59,554 bases of DNA from PALSA-1180 sp964624625 (GTDB taxonomy: Bacteria; Oederibacteriota; Muellerivitia; Muellerivitales; Muellerivitaceae): NCBI GenBank assembly GCA_964624625.1, contig CAZUXW010000010.1, forward strand, positions 1-59,554, written 5' to 3'. Under the pieces are notes generated by a model. That model was not told the origin of the DNA and ran no database searches. It saw only the letters and a list, made by a program, of their open reading frames with translations. Numbering within the stretch: position 1 is the stretch's first letter; every line of letters begins with the position of its first letter. The position numbers and the translations under genes were made by a program. Shown in pieces: positions 16,010 to 24,700 of the stretch.

Positions 16010-16399
16010 ATGGAACGAAAAGTGATATCATCGGATGAAGCGCCAAAACCGATCGGGCCCTATTCCCAGGCCATTGACGCAGGCCCTTTCATCTTCTGTT
16101 CAGGCCAAATTCCGCTGGATCCCCGGACGAACCAGCTGATTCAAGGCGATATTTCGGCGCAGGCTAAAAGAATTTTGGACAATTTTGAGGCGGTCTTGAA
16201 AGCCGCCGGTTCCTCGCTGGACCGGGCGGTGAAGTTGACGGTTTACTTGAAGGATTTGGGCGATTTTGAGAGCCTCAACCTGGTGCTGGCACAGAGGTTT
16301 CCCCAAAACCCTCCGGCCCGGGCGGTCGTCCAGATTTCGGCGCTTCCCAAAAACGCCTCGGTGGAAATGGATTTGATAGCGATTAAAGGAAACGGCTGA
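16010..16399 (+). CDS. ridA: RidA family reactive-intermediate deaminase
   Basis: A 129-residue RidA/YjgF protein that hydrolyses reactive enamine/imine intermediates (such as 2-aminoacrylate) released by PLP enzymes; the active form is a trimer. Conserved segments are APKPIGPYSQA, FCSGQIPLDP, the substrate-binding Arg in PPARAVVQ, and VEMDLIA with the Glu near the C-terminus. The ATG at 16010 follows GGGAAGGGA by a normal distance; an upstream in-frame extension to 15926 would run through the palindromic element and is rejected. It lies about 110 bases after rel, a frequent arrangement, and could share its transcript. Confidence 0.95.
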   Translation: MERKVISSDEAPKPIGPYSQAIDAGPFIFCSGQIPLDPRTNQLIQGDISAQAKRILDNFEAVLKAAGSSLDRAVKLTVYLKDLGDFESLNLVLAQRFPQNPPARAVVQISALPKNASVEMDLIAIKGNG

Positions 16400-16401
16400 T
16401 G

Positions 16402-16497
16402 TTGCCGCGGAAGCACAGGGATTAACTCAGATGGAAGTGGAAATGGCTTCAAAATGAATCCTTGTTTATCCGTGTCAATCTGTGGCCACAGCGAAGT
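16402..16497. repeat. Intergenic palindrome, CACGGATTAACACAGAT family
   Basis: Left arm contains CACAGGGATTAACTCAGATGG; the right arm (TTATCCGTGTCAATCTGTGG) is its imperfect complement. It separates ridA from the zinc-ribbon gene. Confidence 0.55.
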
Positions 16498-16515
16498 TGT
16501 GGTCGGGGGTTTTCA

Positions 16516-17853
16516 ATGCCGGAAGTGAATTGCGTAACCCATGGTGAAAGGCTGGCGGCGGGTTATTGTTCCCGCTGTCAAATGCCCTATTGCGCCGATT
16601 GCCTGGACGTGGAAATGGGACAACCCCTCTGTCTTTCCTGCAAAAAGAAATTTTCCCAGGCCGCGCCGCCTTCCTTGGCCCCTTCCCCGTCCGCCGGATC
16701 GCCCCTGAATTTCAAGGGAAGGGGATTGGATGACGACCTATTAGGCCTTTTGGGGGCTCCGGCGCCTTCCGCCGCTCCCAAAGCGGACCCTCCCAAAGCT
16801 CCGCCCCCCAAATTCGAAATGCCGGACCCTTCCCAATCGCCTCCGCCTTCCATAACGCCTCCGCCAAAATTGACGCCTTCCCCAAGTTCACCCTCGAAAA
16901 TAGACTTTCCGCTGCCCCCTCTGGAGAAGCCGCCTTCCCTGGCGCCGCCGGTTTTGAAACAAGCTCCCATGGGTTCCAACAAACCTTCATTGGATTTGAA
17001 CTCTTTAACCGCTGGGGCGCCATCCTCACTGCCTCCATTCCCGAAATCCCCGGCTGTCCCGGACCTGCCCGCTTCGGCGGACCCCTTGCCCCTGACTCCG
17101 GACAAGGTAGCGGGTCTTCCCATCGCGCCAGCCAAGAAAAAAAACAAGGTTTATTCCCTGGCCAAAATTTGGGTTAAATTTCTCGTCCGGCGGTCCTATG
17201 AAATGTTCGATCCCTTGGCGCAAAAGCTCAAGGTCCCGACCTATGTTTTCTTGGCGGTGGTCTTTACCCTACTGGGGGGAGCGGTCGTTGGAATCGGCGC
17301 CTACCTCGACCGGCCCACCGTGGCCATGGCGGAAACCGTCCCTCCCATCCATTTTATCCAGGTGAACTCGGGGCAAATCAGCGAGATGGACGTGACCACC
17401 TATACGGATTTGCAGAACCAAGTGCAAACCATGGGCTTTTCCCCCCTGATGCAAATGACCATTCCCCAGCTGCCTTCTCCCAATTATTTTGACGTGGGCA
17501 TTAAGGACAATATCGGCACCTACAGCGAGATCCTCAAAACGCCGGGACAGATCACCCCGCACCTATCCTTCGTGACCCTCTTTACCAACGGCGTTTGGTA
17601 TTCCACCAACGGTTGGGAGGGGAAGGACCAGCAAATGGAATATTTGGTCAGCGAATTTTTTCCCAAGGACACGCCGGACCAGCTTTACGTGAAGCATGTC
17701 CAAGGGGTGGAAAAACTCAAGCAGGACAGGGACTGGCAAGTGCAGGCCATGAACCAAAACCGCTATATGGCGGCCTTGTCGGACCACCTGCGGTGGTTTC
17801 TGGCCAAAAAGGATATCCAGGGCTATAAGGCCGATTTTCAATTGTGGCATTGA
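16516..17853 (+). CDS. B-box-like zinc finger, Pro-rich, membrane-anchored protein
   Basis: 445 residues, function unknown. The N-terminal 45 residues hold a regular set of metal ligands (C-x2-H, C-x2-C, C-x2-C, C-x2-C), as in B-box-type zinc fingers found fused to membrane proteins in uncultured bacteria. A long Pro/Ser/Ala-rich low-complexity region (about 50-215) follows, then one transmembrane helix (VFLAVVFTLLGGAVVGIGAYL, about 252-272). The remaining about 170 residues are probably extracytoplasmic, rich in Gln, Met and aromatic residues. ATG 16516 is chosen because the Cys-rich domain begins right after it. The N-terminus would be cytoplasmic and the C-terminus outside. It lies between ridA and guaB on the same strand. 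Confidence 0.75.
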   Translation: MPEVNCVTHGERLAAGYCSRCQMPYCADCLDVEMGQPLCLSCKKKFSQAAPPSLAPSPSAGSPLNFKGRGLDDDLLGLLGAPAPSAAPKADPPKAPPPKFEMPDPSQSPPPSITPPPKLTPSPSSPSKIDFPLPPLEKPPSLAPPVLKQAPMGSNKPSLDLNSLTAGAPSSLPPFPKSPAVPDLPASADPLPLTPDKVAGLPIAPAKKKNKVYSLAKIWVKFLVRRSYEMFDPLAQKLKVPTYVFLAVVFTLLGGAVVGIGAYLDRPTVAMAETVPPIHFIQVNSGQISEMDVTTYTDLQNQVQTMGFSPLMQMTIPQLPSPNYFDVGIKDNIGTYSEILKTPGQITPHLSFVTLFTNGVWYSTNGWEGKDQQMEYLVSEFFPKDTPDQLYVKHVQGVEKLKQDRDWQVQAMNQNRYMAALSDHLRWFLAKKDIQGYKADFQLWH

Positions 17854-17860
17854 CCAACCC

Positions 17861-17945
17861 ATAAAAGGTTCAAGGGGCAAGGCGCCGGGGACCAGCATTA
17901 GATTTAATCCAAAACTTGGACCTGGGACCTGATACCTGACACCCA
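17861..17945. repeat. Intergenic palindrome, ACCTGGGACCTGATACCTG family
   Basis: A right arm of repeated 7-8 base units (GGACCTG, GGACCTG, ATACCTG, ACACC) faces a looser complementary left arm starting GGTTCAAGGGGC. It precedes the guaB promoter. Confidence 0.5.
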
Positions 17946-17964
17946 GCGCCTTCCTTTGAGGATG

Positions 17965-17993
17965 TTGACACTCTTTCCCTCTCCGACTATATT
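17965..17993 (+). promoter_or_regulatory. Near-consensus sigma-70 promoter of guaB
   Basis: TTGACA (17965-17970), a 17-base spacer and TATATT (17988-17993). The predicted start near 18000 gives a leader of about 104 bases before the guaB ATG, long enough to hold the two hairpins described at 18023-18102. Confidence 0.8.
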
Positions 17994-18022
17994 AACGCAA
18001 CTTCCCTGGGGGATTTTATGCA

Positions 18023-18102
18023 CCGATTTACCTTTGAAAAAATGAAATTAAGGAAATCGGCACAATACCGACCTCTTTGTAGAACTTCGAAAGGAATGTC
18101 GG
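18023..18102 (+). promoter_or_regulatory. guaB leader hairpins masking the ribosome site
   Basis: Hairpin 1: CCGATTTaCCTT (18023-18034) pairs with AAGGAAATCGG (18050-18060), 11 pairs with one bulge. Hairpin 2: CCGAC (18068-18072) pairs with GTCGG (18098-18102), and CTTT (18075-18078) with AAAG (18090-18093). The second places the only candidate Shine-Dalgarno (AAAGGA) in a paired arm, just before ATG 18104. This could reduce translation or respond to a ligand or protein; it does not match the purine riboswitch consensus I know. Confidence 0.4.
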
Positions 18103-18103
18103 C

Positions 18104-19576
18104 ATGATCGAGCCGGACAAGCTGACGATAGCCCTGACCTACGACGACGTCATGCTTGTGCCCCAGAAGTCCAGCGTGCTTCCCAATGAAACCGATGTTT
18201 CCACCTTTTTAACCCCCTCCATTAAATTAACGATTCCCATCATCAGCGCCGCCATGGATACGGTCACCGAAGCCAGGCTGGCGATCGCCCTGGCCCAGGA
18301 AGGCGGTATGGGAATCGTCCATAAAAACTCCACCATTGAGCAGCAGGTCGGCGAGGTGGACAAGATCAAGCGCTCCGAAGCCGGCATGATCAGCGATCCC
18401 ATCACCTTGGCCCCGGACAAGCAGGTTTCCGACGCCCTTTCCATCATGAAGCATTACCACATCTCGGGAATCCCCATCGTCCAAAAGGACGGAAAGTTGG
18501 TGGGCATCGTCACGAACCGGGACTTGCGGTTCGTCAAAAGGGCCGACCAGAGCCTGAAGGAAGTCATGACGAAGGAAGATTTGGTCACCGCTCCCGTGGG
18601 AACCACGCTGGAGGCCGCCGCGGAGATCCTCCACAAGCACCGCATCGAGAAATTACTGGTCGTGGACAAAAAAGGAAACCTGCAGGGACTGATCACGATT
18701 AAGGACATCAACAAGCGGATTAAGTTCCCCAACGCCTGCAAGGATTCCCAAGGCCGCCTCCGGGTCGGGGCCGCCATCGGCGTGGCCCGGGACACGGAAG
18801 AGAGGGCGGAAGGTTTGGTCAACGCCGGGGTGGACGCCCTGGTCATTGACACGGCCCACGGCCATTCGGAAGGCGTCCTCAAGACGGTGAAGTTGATCCG
18901 GAAAAAATATCCCAAGCTGGCGCTCATCGTCGGGAACGTGGTCACGGGGGACGCGGTGAAGGCCCTCGCGGACGCCGGAGCTAATGTGGTCAAGGTGGGG
19001 ATCGGGCCAGGCTCCATTTGCACGACTAGGGTCGTGACGGGAGTGGGTGTGCCCCAAATCTGGGCCATCGCCGAGTGCGCGAAAGCCGCCCGAAAAGCCA
19101 AGGTCACCATCATCGCCGACGGCGGCATTAAGTACTCCGGAGACATCACCAAAGCCATCGCGGCGGGAGCCGACGCGGTCATGCTGGGTGGCCTTTTCGC
19201 GGGGACGGAAGAATCCCCGGGTGAAGTCATCAACCTCCAGGGCCGTATGTTCAAGGTTTACAACGGCATGGGGTCCCTGGCGGCCATGCAAAAGGGAAAA
19301 AGCGCCGACCGCTACTTCCAAGAAGGCGTCACGGACGCTAAGAAACTGGTGCCGGAGGGCATTGAGGCCCGGGTTCCATACCGGGGCCAGCTCTCCGAGC
19401 TCATCTTCCAACTCATCGGGGGCCTCCGGGCTGGGATGGGTTATTGCGGCACCCCGAACCTGAAAGACTTGAGGGAAAACGGCAAGTTCGTCCAGATCAG
19501 CTCCGCTGGCTACCAGGAAAGCCATCCCCATGACGTCGTCATCACGAAAGAAGCGCCGAACTACTATTTAGATTAG
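18104..19576 (+). CDS. guaB: Inosine-5'-monophosphate dehydrogenase
   Basis: A 490-residue NAD-dependent enzyme converting IMP to XMP, the committed step of guanine nucleotide synthesis. A TIM barrel is interrupted by a pair of CBS domains (about 95-205: MKHYHISGIPIVQKDGKLVG and IEKLLVVDKKGNLQGL). The catalytic loop GPGSICTTR carries the active-site Cys, and GGIKYSGDITKA plus GMGSLAAMQKG are the phosphate and flap regions. The length matches bacterial IMPDH. It has its own promoter at 17965-17993 and a structured leader. An ABM-fold gene and guaA follow, each separated by palindromic elements, and rel lies upstream, so the region controls GTP supply. Confidence 0.98.
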   Translation: MIEPDKLTIALTYDDVMLVPQKSSVLPNETDVSTFLTPSIKLTIPIISAAMDTVTEARLAIALAQEGGMGIVHKNSTIEQQVGEVDKIKRSEAGMISDPITLAPDKQVSDALSIMKHYHISGIPIVQKDGKLVGIVTNRDLRFVKRADQSLKEVMTKEDLVTAPVGTTLEAAAEILHKHRIEKLLVVDKKGNLQGLITIKDINKRIKFPNACKDSQGRLRVGAAIGVARDTEERAEGLVNAGVDALVIDTAHGHSEGVLKTVKLIRKKYPKLALIVGNVVTGDAVKALADAGANVVKVGIGPGSICTTRVVTGVGVPQIWAIAECAKAARKAKVTIIADGGIKYSGDITKAIAAGADAVMLGGLFAGTEESPGEVINLQGRMFKVYNGMGSLAAMQKGKSADRYFQEGVTDAKKLVPEGIEARVPYRGQLSELIFQLIGGLRAGMGYCGTPNLKDLRENGKFVQISSAGYQESHPHDVVITKEAPNYYLD

Positions 19577-19670
19577 TCGACGGCCCACAGTCGACGGCCG
19601 ACAGCCGGAATAAGATTGCTTTAAAAGTTTAGCTGCCGACTGTTGACTGTTGACTGTCGACTGTTGACTG
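19574..19670. repeat. Intergenic palindrome, GTCGAC/GTTGACTG family
   Basis: The left arm (19574-19608) has CAGTCGACGGCCGACAGC; the right arm (19631-19670) is five near-tandem 7-8 base units of the GTTGACT type. The arms are complementary, with about 22 AT-rich bases between them. It begins at the guaB stop codon. Confidence 0.65.
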
Positions 19671-19689
19671 ATTTTCGAGGAGGTTTTCA

Positions 19690-19977
19690 ATGATTGTATC
19701 CGTCGCGATGATCTCGGCCCGTAAAGGCCACCAGGCCCAGGTCACGGATATTTTGAGCGATTACATCACGAAGGAAAAAATGGTTCCCGGATGTATCCGC
19801 TGCTATTCCAAGCGGGCCATCAATAACGACGACACTTTCCTGGTTTATACCGAATACGACACCTTGGAGCACTTCCAGGCTTCCGAAAAAATGGTGGAAA
19901 AGTCCGAAGAAGGGGCGAAGGTGGAGTTCATCCTCCGGCCGCACATCTTGAAGGCTTTCTACGGGAACTTCGACTAA
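19690..19977 (+). CDS. Antibiotic biosynthesis monooxygenase (ABM) fold protein
   Basis: A 95-residue single-domain ABM/YgiN-like protein of the dimeric ferredoxin-like alpha/beta barrel group. Recognisable features are the first strand (MIVSVAMISARKGHQAQV), the loop VPGCIRCYSKRA, the central strand FLVYTEYDTLEHFQAS and a terminal Arg-Pro-His segment. Family members include quinol monooxygenases and heme-degrading enzymes, but many have no known substrate. GGAGG lies eight bases before ATG, so it should be well translated. It sits between guaB and guaA, flanked on both sides by palindromic elements of different families, which is odd for a gene unrelated to purines. Function is inferred only at fold level. 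Confidence 0.85.
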   Translation: MIVSVAMISARKGHQAQVTDILSDYITKEKMVPGCIRCYSKRAINNDDTFLVYTEYDTLEHFQASEKMVEKSEEGAKVEFILRPHILKAFYGNFD

Positions 19978-19980
19978 CTG

Positions 19981-20063
19981 CCGTCCTTCGTCATCCGTCT
20001 TCCGTCGTTCGCTTCAAGATTGAAATCTTAAGCGGAGGACGAAGAGCGTAGGACGAACGACGA
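19981..20063. repeat. Intergenic palindrome, CGTCGTCCG family (second copy)
   Basis: Left arm CCGTCCTTCGTCATCCGTC..., right arm ...GTAGGACGAACGACGAA, meeting near AAGATTGAAATCTT. It matches the element at 1247-1323 in unit sequence and arm length. Confidence 0.7.
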
Positions 20064-20078
20064 ATTTTGGAGATTTTC

Positions 20079-21629
20079 ATGAACCACGACACGATCATCG
20101 TCCTTGATTTCGGCGCCCAATACAGCCAACTGATCGCGCGCCGTGTCCGCGAGTGCCATGTTTACTGCGAGATCCTGCCCTATAACGCGCCGCTCTCCGA
20201 AATCCTCGCCAAGAATCCCAAGGGACTTATTTTGTCCGGCGGCCCCGCCAGCGTTTACGCGCCCGGAGCCCCCCACGTGGAAAAATCCATCTTCGAGCAG
20301 GGCATTCCCGTCCTGGGCATCTGTTACGGCATGCAATTGACCTCCTATCTGTTGGAGGGCGCGGTCAAGAAGGCGGGGAAGAGGGAATTCGGCCTGGCCA
20401 AGCTCAAGATCAAGGAATCCAAGGGCCTCCTGGCCGGCATTCCTCCCGCCACCAACGTTTGGATGAGCCACGGCGACAGCGTCACGGCCGTGCCCCCCGG
20501 GTTCAAGGTCCTGGCCTCCACGGACAACTGCAAATTCGCCGCGGTCGTAAACGAGAAAAAGAAAATTTACGGGGTCCAATTCCACCCGGAAGTGGTCCAC
20601 ACGGCGAAGGGCAAGAAAGTCCTGGAGAATTTCGCCAAAAAGGTTTGCGGCTGCAAGCCCACCTGGAGCATGGAATCCTACGTCAAACAGGCCGTCCACA
20701 ACATCAAGGAACAGGTCGGGAAGGGACGGGTGCTTTGCGGGGTTTCCGGGGGGGTGGATTCCACAGTGGCCGCAGCCCTGATCCACCGGGCCGTGGGCCG
20801 CCAGCTTTCCTGCGTTTTCGTGAACAACGGTGTTTTGCGGATGAACGAGGCGGTCCAGGTGAAGGAAATGTTCAAAAAGCGCCTTAAGATCGACCTGCAT
20901 TACGAGGATGTGGAGGAGGAATTCCTGTCCGCCCTCCAGGGCGTCTCCGAACCGGAGCAAAAACGGAAAATCATCGGCCGCACCTTTATCCGGGTGTTTG
21001 AGAAATCCGCGCGGTATTTGATGAAACAAAGGGGCGCCTTTGACTTCCTGGCCCAAGGCACCCTTTATCCCGACGTCATCGAGAGTGTTTCGGTTAAGGG
21101 CCCTTCGGCCGTCATCAAGAGCCATCACAATGTGGGAGGCTTGCCGGCCGACATGAAATTCAAGCTGGTGGAGCCCCTGAGGGAACTCTTCAAGGACGAG
21201 GTGAGGGAATTGGGGGCCAAGCTCGGAATCCCGAAGGAATTGCTTTGGCGCCAGCCCTTTCCTGGCCCGGGCCTGGCGGTCCGGATCATCGGCGAAATCA
21301 CCAAGGAGAGGCTGGAGGTGCTGCGCAAAGCCGACGCCATCGTGACGGAGGAAATCCAAAAAGCGGGCCTCTATTATTCCATTTGGCAGTCCTTCGCGGT
21401 ATTGACGCCCATCCGCACGGTGGGGGTGATGGGGGACGAAAGAACCTACGATCATGTCTGCGCCATCCGGGCGGTCCATTCCAGCGACGGCATGACGGCG
21501 GACTGGGTCCAACTGCCCCATGAGATTTTAGGAAAAATTTCCAACCGCATCATCAACGAGGTCCGGGGCATCAACCGGGTGGTCTATGATATTACCTCCA
21601 AACCTCCTGGCACCATTGAGTGGGAATAA
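20079..21629 (+). CDS. guaA: GMP synthase (glutamine-hydrolysing)
   Basis: A 516-residue enzyme that aminates XMP to GMP with ATP and glutamine. The class I glutamine amidotransferase domain (1-190) has the nucleophile Cys in LGICYGMQL and the His/Glu pair in FHPEV. The ATP pyrophosphatase domain has the PP-loop GVSGGVDSTVAA (about 225-236). The C-terminal dimerisation domain ends in the typical KPPGTIEWE. ATG 20079 follows TGGAGA by five bases; a TTG four codons earlier is less likely. It is the second guanine-synthesis gene of the block and is separated from the ABM gene by a palindromic element. Confidence 0.98.
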   Translation: MNHDTIIVLDFGAQYSQLIARRVRECHVYCEILPYNAPLSEILAKNPKGLILSGGPASVYAPGAPHVEKSIFEQGIPVLGICYGMQLTSYLLEGAVKKAGKREFGLAKLKIKESKGLLAGIPPATNVWMSHGDSVTAVPPGFKVLASTDNCKFAAVVNEKKKIYGVQFHPEVVHTAKGKKVLENFAKKVCGCKPTWSMESYVKQAVHNIKEQVGKGRVLCGVSGGVDSTVAAALIHRAVGRQLSCVFVNNGVLRMNEAVQVKEMFKKRLKIDLHYEDVEEEFLSALQGVSEPEQKRKIIGRTFIRVFEKSARYLMKQRGAFDFLAQGTLYPDVIESVSVKGPSAVIKSHHNVGGLPADMKFKLVEPLRELFKDEVRELGAKLGIPKELLWRQPFPGPGLAVRIIGEITKERLEVLRKADAIVTEEIQKAGLYYSIWQSFAVLTPIRTVGVMGDERTYDHVCAIRAVHSSDGMTADWVQLPHEILGKISNRIINEVRGINRVVYDITSKPPGTIEWE

Positions 21630-21733
21630 AACTTCCAAAGCCGACACGAAGCCACGAAGACTCTCAGAAAGACAAGGATTTTTATTTTATTTTAAGCTTT
21701 CCTTCGTGTCTTTGAGACTTCGTGCCGGAAGTG
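21630..21733. repeat. Intergenic palindrome, CACGAAG family
   Basis: The left arm holds CCGACACGAAGCCACGAAG and the right arm CCTTCGTGTCTTTGAGACTT, complementary over about 30 bases around an AT-rich centre. A second copy lies at 39671-39780. It ends just before the dnaE -10 box. Confidence 0.7.
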
Positions 21734-21736
21734 TCT

Positions 21737-21745
21737 TGATATAAT
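21737..21745 (+). promoter_or_regulatory. Extended -10 promoter of dnaE, probably leaderless
   Basis: TGATATAAT is a perfect TGnTATAAT extended -10, ending six bases before ATG 21752. The start of transcription would fall on or beside the ATG. No Shine-Dalgarno is present. Confidence 0.6.
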
Positions 21746-21751
21746 GCCGGT

Positions 21752-24700
21752 ATGACCCGTCCCGAATTCGTCCATCTCCACCTCCAAAGCCAATTCTCCA
21801 TCCTGGAAAGCACGATCCGGGTCGAGGCCCTGATGGCCCGGCTGCGGGAATTCCAGATGCCGGCCGTCGCCTTGACGGACAAGGCCAATCTTTTCGGCGC
21901 TGTCGCCTTTTACCAAAGCGCCTTGTCCCACGGCCTTAAACCCATCCTCGGCTGCGAAATCGGGGTGGCCCCGGGGTCCCGTTTTGAGAAGACCCAAATC
22001 CACGGACGGCAGGATACGGTTTTTCCCCTGGTCCTTTTGGCCGAAAACCAGGAGGGATATCAAAATCTTTTGAAACTTTCCTCGGCGGGCTATTTGCAGG
22101 GCTTTTTTCACAGCCCCCGGGTGGATAAGGAACTTTTGGCCAGGCACAGCAAGGGCTTGATCGCCCTTTCGGGCGGCTCCCCATGCGAGATCGACCGGTA
22201 CATTTTGAAGGAAGAGGCGCCCCAAGCCCTCCGGGTGGCGGCGGAATACCAGGAAATTTTCGGCAAGGACCATTTCTATCTCGAACTTCAGGACCATGGC
22301 AAGCCTTCCGACCGCCTGATCCAGAAACAGTTGGTGGAAATATCAAAAAAAACACTCATTCCCCTGGTCGCGACCAACGATGTTCATTATTTACGGCGGG
22401 AAGAGGCGCCCTTCCACGAGATTCTTGAATGCCTGGGCCGGGGCCAAGTCCTTTCCGATCCCGCCCACTTTTCCCTCGGTTCGGAGGAGTATTACCTTAA
22501 ATCCGCCGAGGAGATGGCCCAGCTTTTCGGCGAAATGCCCGAAGTCCTTCATCGTACCCTGCAAATCGCCGAGCGTTGCAACGTGACGTTTGAATTTGAA
22601 AAAACCTACATGCCTTCCTTTCCCGTGCCGGACAAAGCCTTGACCGAGGACGCTTACCTGGAAAAATTGAGCCTGGAAGGCCTGGAAAAGCGCTTCGGGG
22701 CCAAGGCATCCGACCCCGCCATCCGGACGAGGATGAACGAGGAACTGGCCATCATCAAGAAGACTGGTTTCAGCGGCTATTTCCTCATCGTCTGCGATTT
22801 CATCGCCAAGGCCAAACAAAAGGGAATTCCGGTGGGGCCGGGCCGGGGAAGCGCGGCTGGCAGTTTGGTTTGCTATTTGATCGGCATCACCGAAGTGGAT
22901 CCCATCAAGTACGATCTTTTATTCGAGCGTTTCATCAATCCGGAGAGGGTCAGCGCGCCGGATATTGACGTGGATGTCTGCGACCGGCGGAGGCAGGAAG
23001 TCCTCGGCTATATCACCGAGACCTACGGCAAGGACCGGGTGGCCTCCATCGTGACCTTCGGGACCATGGCGGCCAAGGCGGTCCTGAGGGACGTGGGCCG
23101 GGTATTGGAGATCCCCCTTCCCGAGATTGACCGCATCGCCAAACTTATTCCCAATGAACTCAAGGTCACCCTGGAGGACGCGGTCGGGAAGGTTCCGGAA
23201 CTGCGGGCCATCGCGCAGGAGCAGGGGCCCTACCGCAAATTGTGGGATGTTTCCCGGGCCTTGGAAGGCCTGATCCGCCATGTGTCCACCCACGCGGCCG
23301 GCATCATCATCGGCAATGAACCGCTTCTCGAGAAGGTCCCCCTTTGCACCGGCGCGGGGGATGAGGTCCTCACCCAATATGACATGAACGCCCTGAAGGA
23401 CGTGGGGCTTTTAAAATTGGATATCCTGGGGCTCCGGACCCTGTCGGTGATTGACGATACGGTCCACCTGATCAAGGCGAACCGTAATTTGGATTTAAAG
23501 CTTTATGAAATACCCCTGGATGACTCGATTACCTACAAATTGCTGAAGGAAGCCAAAACCACCGGTATTTTCCAATTGGAATCCCGGGGCATGAGGGACT
23601 ATATCCGGAAGCTGGAACCGGAAAATATCGAGGACTTGATCGCCCTCCTAGCCCTCTATCGGCCGGGGCCCCTGGGTTCGGACATGGTGGACGATTTTAT
23701 CCACCGAAAAAAAGGCCAAGTGAAGGTGGAATATCTTCACCCCCTTTTGGAGCCGATCTTAAAAACCACCTATGGGGTCATCCTTTACCAGGAGCAGGTC
23801 ATGCGCATCGCCAAGGACCTGGCGGGCTTTACCTTGGGCCAGGCGGATTTGCTCCGGCGGGCCATGGGCAGCAAGAACCCCGAGAAGATGGAGCAGATGA
23901 GGGGTAAATTCCTCGCGGGGGCCAAGGAGCGGCATATCGCGCCGGAGGCTTCGGAAGCCATTTTCAACCAAATGGCCAAGTTCGCCGGATACGGATTCAA
24001 CAAGTCCCACAGCGCGGCTTACGCCCTGGTGGCCTACCAAACCGCATTTTTAAAGGCCAGGTTCGCGCCGGAATTTATGGCGGCCCTCCTCACCAGCGAG
24101 GCTGGAAACCAGGATAAAATTTCCCAGTACATCTTTGAGTGCAAAAAAATGGGGATCAAGATCCTGCCGCCCGATGTCAACCTGAGCCGTGATGTATTTA
24201 CCGCCACCCGGGAAGGTCAAATCCGCTTCTCCCTGTCGGCGATCAAGAATGTCGGAACCCCCGCCGTGGCGGCCATATTGGAAGCCAGGGCCAACGGCAA
24301 ACCCTATGAGTCGCTCTTTGATTTTTGCCGCAGGGTGGATTTGAAGACCCTCACGCCCAAGATGGTGGAATGCCTCATTCTCGCCGGGGCTTTTGATTTT
24401 ACGGGAGCCTCCCGGGCCTCGCTCAAGGCCACCGCGGAGAAGGCCTTCCGCCAGTCCCAGGTGGTCCAAGCCGATTCCCAAAGGGGACAAACCTCCATGT
24501 TCGAGATGATTTCAGCCGAGGCCAAGGATTCCCTGCAGGAAGCCTCGGAATTTTCCCCGGCCCAGATCTTGATGGGGGAAAAGGACGTGCTGGGTTTTTA
24601 CCTGTCGGGCCATCCCCTCTCCGAGCATGAGTGGGAACTGGACCATTATGTCACCCCCCTCCATGAGCTGGAGGAACTGCCCGATGGGTTTGAGATCCGC

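Noticed and set aside
19574..19670. CRISPR-like repeats (GTTGACT units)
   Set aside because: Units are 7-8 bases and directly adjacent, with no spacers; they form one arm of a palindrome.
20028..21521. Minus-strand frame of 497 codons opposite guaA
   Set aside because: Covers a certain guaA, low-complexity composition, no recognisable domain; GC-codon shadow.
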